From a virus, in the IMG/VR virus record IMGVR_UViG_3300030451_004039, positions 1-43,502 of that record: 43,502 nt of DNA; one strand, given 5' to 3'. Positions 14,366 through 19,830 of this stretch are shown piece after piece. Below the pieces are notes generated by a model that was not told the origin of the DNA, made no database searches, and saw only the letters and a list, made by a program, of their open reading frames with translations. A program made the translations under genes and the position numbers. Positions within the stretch are counted from its first letter, which is position 1. The number at the start of each line of letters is the position of its first letter.

Positions 14366-14613
14366 TGGCAAAGAAAAGACCTGAATGGAAAGATAGCGAA
14401 TACGCAGATGCTAAAGGTAAGTTTAAAGAGTTATCATGTGGTGACTTAGCTAGCTGGTTAATTAAGTCTAGAAAAGGAAATAAGAAAGCTATTGTTGGTT
14501 CATTAAATCAACAAATAGTTTTTAATAGAAAAAAGAATCCTAGTTACGCTAAAAAAATGAAGTGTGCTAGAAATGCAGCTATGAAAAAGTTAGGCAGTGG
14601 CAAAGAAAAATAA
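14365..14613 (+). CDS. Two-cysteine basic protein 3
   Basis: An 82-residue, very basic protein (MAKKRPEWKDSEYADAKGKF at its start) with cysteines in LSCGDL and KMKCARN. It is helical, with the segment FNRKKNPSYAKKMKCARNAA ending in KKLGSGKEK. It is unrecognised by name. It overlaps the next gene by 17 bases. Confidence 0.68.
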   Translation: MAKKRPEWKDSEYADAKGKFKELSCGDLASWLIKSRKGNKKAIVGSLNQQIVFNRKKNPSYAKKMKCARNAAMKKLGSGKEK

Positions 14614-14893
14614 AGACCCAAAAGAAGGCACTGGTAAAAAACCTAAAGGTTCTGGTAGAAGATTATATACAGATGAAAATCCAAAAGATACTGTAGGTAT
14701 TAAATTTGCTACGCCAGCTGACGCTAGAGCTACTTGTAGTAAAGTTAAAAAAGTAAATAAACCTTTTGCTAGAAAAATACAGATATTAACTGTAATGGAA
14801 CAAAGATCTAGGTTTGGTGGTAAACCAGAACAAGCTAGAATAGCTAAACGATGTAAAGCATCTATAAGAAGATTATATGGTAAGAAAGATTAA
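14597..14893 (+). CDS. Two-cysteine basic protein 4 (possibly DUF5824-like)
   Basis: A 98-residue protein with a GTG start inside the previous gene. KPKGSGRRLYTDENPKDTVG (about 14-33) followed by IKFATPADARATCSKVKKV and PFARKIQILTVMEQRSRFGG is a pattern I associate with small viral proteins called DUF5824, from memory and unverified. Two cysteines lie in ATCSKV and KRCKAS. It overlaps the next gene by 17 bases. Confidence 0.65.
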   Translation: MAKKNKDPKEGTGKKPKGSGRRLYTDENPKDTVGIKFATPADARATCSKVKKVNKPFARKIQILTVMEQRSRFGGKPEQARIAKRCKASIRRLYGKKD

Positions 14894-15146
14894 AGGTGGT
14901 GGCACCAAGAAAGTTTGTCTACCCGCATCAAAGGTAAGGTCAATGAGTAAGGAAGAAAGAGACGCTGTAGTCAGAGCTAAGCAAGATGCTGGATCTAAAG
15001 GTAAATATAAAAGAAAACGTAGTAGTTTTGTTAAAGGCGCTCGTAAAAAAGGTGCTACACTTAGAGACTGGTTTGAAAAAGAAAACTGGATTAATGTTGC
15101 TACAGGTGAACCTTGTGGAGCTTCATCTAAAAAGAAAAAGAAATGA
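14877..15146 (+). CDS. Two-cysteine basic protein 5 (possibly DUF5872)
   Basis: An 89-residue protein. GGGTKKVCLPASKVRSMSKE near the N-terminus, a basic linker (KGKYKRKRSSFVKGARKKGA) and TLRDWFEKENWINVATGEPC near the end match my memory of the DUF5872 family seen in phages and large viruses. The two cysteines bracket the protein. The Trp-Phe-x-x-(E/D)-x-W motif may be a binding site. It overlaps the genes on both sides. Confidence 0.68.
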   Translation: MVRKIKGGGTKKVCLPASKVRSMSKEERDAVVRAKQDAGSKGKYKRKRSSFVKGARKKGATLRDWFEKENWINVATGEPCGASSKKKKK

Positions 15147-15427
15147 TAGATAAAAAGAAGTTAAAGTGTAATAAGCCTAAAAGAACACCTAATCACAAGA
15201 CTAAATCACATATAGTTAAAGCTTGCGAAAACGGTAAAGAGAAGATTATTAGATTTGGCCAACAAGGCAAAAAAGTTAATTCATTGTCCGGTACAGCTGG
15301 TAAACCTAAAAAAGGTGAGTCTGAACGCATGAAAGCTAAGAGAAGAAGTTTCAAAGCAAGACATGCGAAAAACATAGCTAAAGGTAAAATGTCAGCTGCG
15401 TATTGGGCAGATAAAGTTAAATGGTAA
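15143..15427 (+). CDS. Two-cysteine basic protein 6
   Basis: A 94-residue, strongly basic protein: KTKSHIVKACENGKEKIIRF, then GESERMKAKRRSFKARHAKN and a C-terminal MSAAYWADKVKW. It has two cysteines (LKCNKP and KACENG). The end of this protein is a pattern common in phage proteins of unknown function. It could bind DNA or RNA. Its ATG overlaps the previous stop (ATGA) and its stop overlaps the next ATG. Confidence 0.68.
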   Translation: MIDKKKLKCNKPKRTPNHKTKSHIVKACENGKEKIIRFGQQGKKVNSLSGTAGKPKKGESERMKAKRRSFKARHAKNIAKGKMSAAYWADKVKW

Positions 15428-15594
15428 TGAAAGATAAAGGACTTGGCGATACAATAGAAAGATTTACAACAGCTACAGGTATTAAGCGTTTAGCTGATAT
15501 GATACCTGGAGGTTGTGGTTGTGACGATAGGAAAGATTGGTTTAATAAAAACTTTCCTTACAATACTAAAAATAATAGAGTAAAATACGATTAA
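15427..15594 (+). CDS. Two-cysteine small protein 7
   Basis: A 55-residue protein (MKDKGLGDTIERFTTATGIK at its start, then MIPGGCGCDDRKDWFNKNF). Here the two cysteines are close together as GCGCDD, a Gly-rich turn that could bind metal. It is less basic than the previous six. It was found as an overlapping frame between two longer genes, and its stop overlaps the ATG of the HEXXH protein. Confidence 0.6.
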   Translation: MKDKGLGDTIERFTTATGIKRLADMIPGGCGCDDRKDWFNKNFPYNTKNNRVKYD

Positions 15595-15956
15595 TGGCTT
15601 TTAAAATGAGACCGCCATATGCGGTAGATAATACACCAGTATATCACAAAGATGAACCGCCTAACGTTATGGGTAGGGCTCATAAAAATGGAGCTATAAC
15701 AATAGATACAAGTGTTGAAGTTGGAAGTAAAGAATATGATAAAGTAAAAAAACACGAGCAGATACACGTTGATCAATTTGAAGAATTTGAAAAAACTAAT
15801 GGTAAACGAGGTTTAAATTATACCGCAGATACCGTTACTTGGAACGGGGAAGTTTACCCTAGAAAAAATGGAAAAATAAAATACAATGGAAAATGGATGA
15901 TTGAAGGTCACCCAGATTTTCCTTGGGAACAAGAAGCATATAATAACGAAAAATAA
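15594..15956 (+). CDS. Putative HEXXH metallopeptidase-like protein
   Basis: A 120-residue protein with KKHEQIHVDQF at residues 52-62. HEQIH (54-58) is the zinc-peptidase signature, and EQEAY near the C-terminus (112-116) could supply the third ligand glutamate. It has no signal peptide or membrane segment. The N-terminal segment (MAFKMRPPYAVDNTPVYHKD) is Pro-rich. It is too small for most known families. It could be a processing protease for virion proteins, or the motif could be coincidental. It overlaps the upstream gene by one base. Confidence 0.6.
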   Translation: MAFKMRPPYAVDNTPVYHKDEPPNVMGRAHKNGAITIDTSVEVGSKEYDKVKKHEQIHVDQFEEFEKTNGKRGLNYTADTVTWNGEVYPRKNGKIKYNGKWMIEGHPDFPWEQEAYNNEK

Positions 15957-15961
15957 AAATC

Positions 15962-16906
15962 ATGCCTGGTAAAGCAATAACATACAAGAAAGCAGAAAAA
16001 GCTATGGAGACTGTAGCTGCTTATATGAAGCAAGGTTCGATGGCCGATATGAAAACTATGGCTAAATCTACCTATGCTGAAGCGAAAAAGAAAAATCCTA
16101 ACTTAGATAAATTAATAGAAAAAAGAAAAGGTTTAGACAAAGGAACACCTGAATATAATGCTGTGCAAAACAAAATAAACAAAGCATATGGTAAAGGTCC
16201 TCAAAGAGATGAGAGTATACCTAGAATGGAGTCTAAAAAAGCAGTTACTGATGTAAAAGAAGTAAAAGCTGCTGCTCCTAAACCTAAGTCTGCTATGAGT
16301 AAAGCTGAAGACGCTATTAAAGCTGGAGATGCTAAAGGAGCTAAGAAAGCTATTAAAGAGTCTGACATGAAAGGCAAAGTTAAAAGAAAAGTTAAAAGAG
16401 TAGCTGCTCAAGAAGCTAGAAAAACTAAAAGAGCTGCAAAGAAAAACGAAAGAGTAGATAAAAAGATTGAAAAGTTAGAAGCTAAAAAATCTCCAATGGC
16501 TCGTTATGATGATGGCGGATCACCAGCTGCTTATTTTAAACAAAAAATTAAATATAATAACTCTGCTAAAGGTATTGCTATTAGAGTTGCTGCTGATGAA
16601 AAAGATAAAAAACATGCAAGTGCTAAAGGTAAAAAAGCTTTAGATCACGATATTAGCTCTATGATTAGCCACGCTAAACGTTATGATGGTGGTATGGCTA
16701 AGCGTTATGATGGCGGTATGGCTAAGCGTTATGATAGCATGGCTAAGATGGATCATGGTGGTATGGCAAAGAGATATGACAGTATGGCTAAAATGAAGAC
16801 AAATCAGTCAGGTGGCGGATATGCAGCAAAAAATATGGCTGCACCAGGTAAGCAACTTAAAAAATTAGGAAGTATCTTATCTAAGCATTTTAAAAGTAAT
16901 AGATAA
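15962..16906 (+). CDS. Basic repeat-containing protein, unknown
   Basis: A 314-residue protein dominated by Lys and Ala. It is helical through residues 1-175, with a module at about 115-155 similar to the 12678 protein, followed by repeats in the last quarter (AKRYDGGM and AKRYDSM, nt 16673-16795). An earlier MARYDDGG occurs at about 179-186. The C-terminal part is Gly/Ala/Lys-rich. It may be a DNA-associated or internal virion protein; function is unknown. It starts five bases after the HEXXH gene. Confidence 0.65.
   Translation: MPGKAITYKKAEKAMETVAAYMKQGSMADMKTMAKSTYAEAKKKNPNLDKLIEKRKGLDKGTPEYNAVQNKINKAYGKGPQRDESIPRMESKKAVTDVKEVKAAAPKPKSAMSKAEDAIKAGDAKGAKKAIKESDMKGKVKRKVKRVAAQEARKTKRAAKKNERVDKKIEKLEAKKSPMARYDDGGSPAAYFKQKIKYNNSAKGIAIRVAADEKDKKHASAKGKKALDHDISSMISHAKRYDGGMAKRYDGGMAKRYDSMAKMDHGGMAKRYDSMAKMKTNQSGGGYAAKNMAAPGKQLKKLGSILSKHFKSNR
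16673..16795 (+). repeat. Tandem repeat encoding AKRYDGGM-type units
   Basis: The units start at 16673, 16697, 16721, 16742, 16766 and 16787. Full units are 24 bases (GCTAAGCGTTATGATGGCGG then TATG) and shorter units are 21, with a final 9-base piece. All are in frame with the 15962 gene. Length may vary by slippage. Confidence 0.8.
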
Positions 16907-16911
16907 TTATT

Positions 16912-17691
16912 ATGGCTTTTAAATTAAAATTCCAAGGAAAATCAAAAGAACTTTACGGATCAGACAACACTATGGTCCGTAAAGGTCTTGTTACTCCAGC
17001 TTATTTAATGGAAGGCCCAGGCGATGAAGTAAAAGTAAGTTCAAGTTCAGGAAGCTCTAAATCAGGTCGTAAATTAACTGACGCAGAATTAGCAGCAAAG
17101 CAAAGAGAATTACAGAAATTAGCAAATGAAACTGGTAAATCTCAATCTTTTGAAAACAAATACGGTCAAGGCGGACAAGCTGAAGAAGTGTGGAAAACTT
17201 TATCTGATGAGCAAAAAGCTAGATTTGGAACTGTTGAAAATTTTAGAAAAGAAACTGACGCATATAACAAAATGATGAGTCAAAGACTTTCTGCGGATCC
17301 AGAACCTAAAGAGAATAAACCAAAGCCAAAACCTCAACAAGACGCTAAACCTTCAGCAGATCAAATAGGAACTGAATTGTACAATAGGATATATTCTCAA
17401 GTTAGAGACAAAAGAGTTTATGACCCAGAGTTAGGTTATAAAAGACCTAAGACAAAGGAAGAAATATTAAGAGAAGGGCCTGCTGAATTAGTTGCGCAAT
17501 ATAGAAACGCTACTAAAGCTAAAACAGATGACACTGTTGTAATAGGTAGCACAGGAGACGCTGATAGAATTAAAAATGTAGTAACAGATCAATTAGAACA
17601 AAAGACTATGTCTAACGCGTTAGATCCTGCTACTATTATTAAAGGAGCTATGATGGTTAAAAACTTAATAGGTAAAAAGAAAGAAAAGTAA
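16912..17691 (+). CDS. Hypothetical protein with Pro/Lys linker
   Basis: A 259-residue protein. It opens MAFKLKFQGKSKELYGSDNT, followed by a Ser-rich and Lys-rich stretch, a helical middle (EVWKTLSDEQKARFGTVENF), a Pro/Lys linker (KENKPKPKPQQDAKPSADQ) and a C-terminal hydrophobic stretch (ATIIKGAMMVKNLIGKKKEK). No family is recognised. The layout suggests a virion or scaffolding-like linker protein. Its TAA overlaps the holin ATG by one base. Confidence 0.62.
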   Translation: MAFKLKFQGKSKELYGSDNTMVRKGLVTPAYLMEGPGDEVKVSSSSGSSKSGRKLTDAELAAKQRELQKLANETGKSQSFENKYGQGGQAEEVWKTLSDEQKARFGTVENFRKETDAYNKMMSQRLSADPEPKENKPKPKPQQDAKPSADQIGTELYNRIYSQVRDKRVYDPELGYKRPKTKEEILREGPAELVAQYRNATKAKTDDTVVIGSTGDADRIKNVVTDQLEQKTMSNALDPATIIKGAMMVKNLIGKKKEK

Positions 17692-18140
17692 TGGAAAGCA
17701 AGAAAACGTTTAAAGAAACTAAAATTGGAGCCTTTTTAGCTACTAAAGCACCTAAGGTATTAGCAGCTATAGGAGATGTATTACCTGATCAAGGTGGATT
17801 AGGAGTTGTAAAAAATCTTATAACAAGTGATACTAAGATTAAGGCCGCTGATAAAGAGATGGCTATGCAGCTTATAGAGCAAGATTTACAAGAGCTAAAA
17901 GAAGTGTCAAACAGATGGAGAGCTGATATGAAATCAGATTCTTGGTTAAGCAAAAACACTAGACCTTTAGCTTTAATATTCTTAACTGTCTCTTCTGTGT
18001 TTATGATGGCTATAGACTTTTTTCATTTTCATGAAATAGATGAAGCTTGGATAAGTTTATTAAAGACATTACTAGTAACAGTATATGTAGCGTATTTTGG
18101 TTCAAGAGGCGCTGAAAAAATAACAAATATAAATAAATAA
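17691..18140 (+). CDS. Holin of the GTA 3TM family
   Basis: A 149-residue protein with an N-terminal cytoplasmic part containing EVSNRWRADMKSDSWLSKNT just before the membrane segments. These lie at about residues 92-111 (PLALIFLTVSSVFMMAIDFF) and 120-137, ending YFGSRGAEK. NRW-ADM-SDSWLSKN-RPL and YFGSRG-EK are the signature of the GTA_holin_3TM family, which permeabilises the inner membrane to release endolysin. The amidase lies about 4 kb upstream rather than next to it. Confidence 0.85.
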   Translation: MESKKTFKETKIGAFLATKAPKVLAAIGDVLPDQGGLGVVKNLITSDTKIKAADKEMAMQLIEQDLQELKEVSNRWRADMKSDSWLSKNTRPLALIFLTVSSVFMMAIDFFHFHEIDEAWISLLKTLLVTVYVAYFGSRGAEKITNINK

Positions 18141-18143
18141 AAA

Positions 18144-18500
18144 ATGGCTGGATCAATAGAAATAGATATTGCTGGAGTGGAAGGTAACATGGCTGCTGAG
18201 CCCAGAAGATTTGCTCATTCTGCTAATGCTATAACAATAGCTAGTGGGAATGGTAAAGATGATGAAGCTCAAGATGTATTACCAACGCCAGTGGCTGATG
18301 AAGTTGCTGTATTGAAAAGAGGAGCTTGTTTATATATAGGAGGAACTGGTAATGTAAAAGTATTGCTAGAAGGCGATAGCTCTCCTGTAGAATTTAAAGC
18401 TGTACCTGCTGGAACATTTATGCCCATACTTGTTAAAAAGATATATGGCAAAGATGGAACTGCTGGTACTACCGCTACAGATATATTAGCATATTACTAA
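18144..18500 (+). CDS. Small structural protein, possibly head decoration or spike
   Basis: A 118-residue, beta-rich protein. IEIDIAGVEGNMAAEPRRFA at the start, VLKRGACLYIGGTGNVKVLL around residues 56-75, PVEFKAVPAGTFMPILVKKI at about 81-100, ending TDILAYY. The GTGNVKVLLEGD and PAGTFMPI patterns look like a phage surface jelly-roll. No fold is proven. The start is four bases after the holin stop. Confidence 0.62.
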   Translation: MAGSIEIDIAGVEGNMAAEPRRFAHSANAITIASGNGKDDEAQDVLPTPVADEVAVLKRGACLYIGGTGNVKVLLEGDSSPVEFKAVPAGTFMPILVKKIYGKDGTAGTTATDILAYY

Positions 18501-18535
18501 AAAATAAAAACAATAATTAAATTAAATTAAATAAA

Positions 18536-18793
18536 ATGGCAAAAGTAGCAAGTAATAAAGTAAGTAAAACTGAGTTAAAAAACATTAAAGAAGCTCAAGA
18601 GGCACTTGACAGTGCAATTAGAAGTGTAGGTGCATTAGAATATAAAAAATCTGTAATAATGAAATCTATGCACGAAGCAGCAGATAAAGTTGAAAACTTA
18701 AAAAATAAGTTAGAGAAAAAATATGGTTCTGTTAATATTAATTTAGAAACAGGAGACATGACTAAAATAGAACAACCTGTAGCTGCATCATAA
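18536..18793 (+). CDS. Small coiled-coil protein
   Basis: An 85-residue protein, mainly helical with heptad-like spacing (KTELKNIKEAQEALDSAIRS, then AADKVENLKNKLEKK), ending with an acidic/polar tail. No family is recognised. The leader (18501-18535) has the repeated ATTAAATTAAATTAAAT seen before groEL. Its TAA overlaps the next ATG by one base. Confidence 0.62.
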   Translation: MAKVASNKVSKTELKNIKEAQEALDSAIRSVGALEYKKSVIMKSMHEAADKVENLKNKLEKKYGSVNINLETGDMTKIEQPVAAS

Positions 18794-19020
18794 TGACTAA
18801 AATAATCAGAAAAATAAGTATTGGTTCTGATTACAAGAATGATGCAATGCATTATTCAACTGGTCAAGAAGTCTATGGTGGACATACTATTAGCGATATT
18901 CTTTTTGAAGACAAGGATCAGTCATATAATATTTATATAACTAAAAACAATGAAGTTTTACCTTGGAAAAAGTTTAATGCTAATATGTCTATATCAGTAG
19001 AATATGATTTAAAATATTAG
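18793..19020 (+). CDS. Small hypothetical protein
   Basis: A 75-residue protein (MTKIIRKISIGSDYKNDAMH at its start; GHTISDILFEDKDQSYNIYI in the middle), beta-rich. It is unrecognised. The MTKIIRKISIGSDYKNDAMHY-type opening appears to precede a barrel-like fold. It overlaps both neighbours by one base, the next one starting with GTG. Confidence 0.62.
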   Translation: MTKIIRKISIGSDYKNDAMHYSTGQEVYGGHTISDILFEDKDQSYNIYITKNNEVLPWKKFNANMSISVEYDLKY

Positions 19021-19613
19021 TGAAAAGTTTATATCAGTTTATAATAAAGCCTTTTAATGAGCGTTATGATAATATAAAAAAAATAGACGACAAAGAGCTT
19101 ATTATAAATACTAGTATAGAACAACACTTATTTGTTAGTAAAAAAGCTGTAGTTGTTTCTACACCTGCAGCTTTTAAAACTAAAATAAACATAGGAGATA
19201 TAGTATATGTACATCACAATATCTTTAGAAGATATTATGATATAAAAGGTAATGAAAGAAATAGCGGAACATATTTTAAAGATGACTTATATTTTTGTTC
19301 ACCTTTCCAAATATATATGTATAATGGTAAAAGCAATTTAAATTATTGTTTTGTCAAGCCAATTTTAAATAAAGACAAATTTAGCATTAATAAAGAACAA
19401 CCTAATGTTGGTATAGTTAAATATGCTAATAATGCCTTAGAAGCTGTAGGAATAACACCTGGGACGCTTGTAACGTTTACGCCTAACTCTGAGTTTGAGT
19501 TTATAATAGAAGGCGAACGACTTTATTGTATGAAATCAAATGATATAGCTTTAACTCATGAATACGAAGGAAACGAAAAAGAAAATAATCCAAGCTGGGC
19601 AAAAAGCAGTTGA
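19020..19613 (+). CDS. Conserved phage protein, beta-barrel, co-chaperonin-like candidate
   Basis: A 197-residue protein with a GTG start overlapping the upstream TAG. The middle reads KAVVVSTPAAFKTKINIGDI then VYVHHNIFRRYYDIKGNERN. The end has GTLVTFTPNSEFEFIIEGER then LYCMKSNDIALTHEYEG. Two repeats of a G-D/T-x-V strand followed by a bulge resemble GroES-type barrels, and I recall similar proteins near the terminase in marine phages. This is a weak fold call. It overlaps the next gene by 56 bases. Confidence 0.6.
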   Translation: MKSLYQFIIKPFNERYDNIKKIDDKELIINTSIEQHLFVSKKAVVVSTPAAFKTKINIGDIVYVHHNIFRRYYDIKGNERNSGTYFKDDLYFCSPFQIYMYNGKSNLNYCFVKPILNKDKFSINKEQPNVGIVKYANNALEAVGITPGTLVTFTPNSEFEFIIEGERLYCMKSNDIALTHEYEGNEKENNPSWAKSS

Positions 19614-19830
19614 AGAGCTTATTAAGGTGGCAAAAGAAAAGATCGTAGACTCAGACGACGATGTTAGCGCTGACAGACTTAAAAATGCCGCCGCCACTAA
19701 AAAGCTAGCTATTATGGATGCCTTTGAAATATTACAACGCATTGAAGAAGAAGAAAACATTTTAAAAGGTTTAGAAAATAAAAAAGAAGCTAAAGTATTT
19801 AAAGGTTTTGCAGAAGGGAGAAGTAGATGA
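19558..19830 (+). CDS. Small helical protein upstream of terminase (small-terminase candidate)
   Basis: A 90-residue, highly helical protein (AGQKAVEELIKVAKEKIVDS, then DRLKNAAATKKLAIMDAFEI and LQRIEEEENILKGLENKK). The position directly upstream of the large terminase, with a 4-base overlap, fits the small terminase subunit. Size and charge fit too, but no helix-turn-helix is clear, so this rests on position. Its start lies inside the previous gene by 56 bases. Confidence 0.55.
   Translation: MNTKETKKKIIQAGQKAVEELIKVAKEKIVDSDDDVSADRLKNAAATKKLAIMDAFEILQRIEEEENILKGLENKKEAKVFKGFAEGRSR

Noticed and set aside
16673-16795. A CRISPR-like array
   Set aside because: The repeats are directly adjacent, in frame and coding, without spacers.
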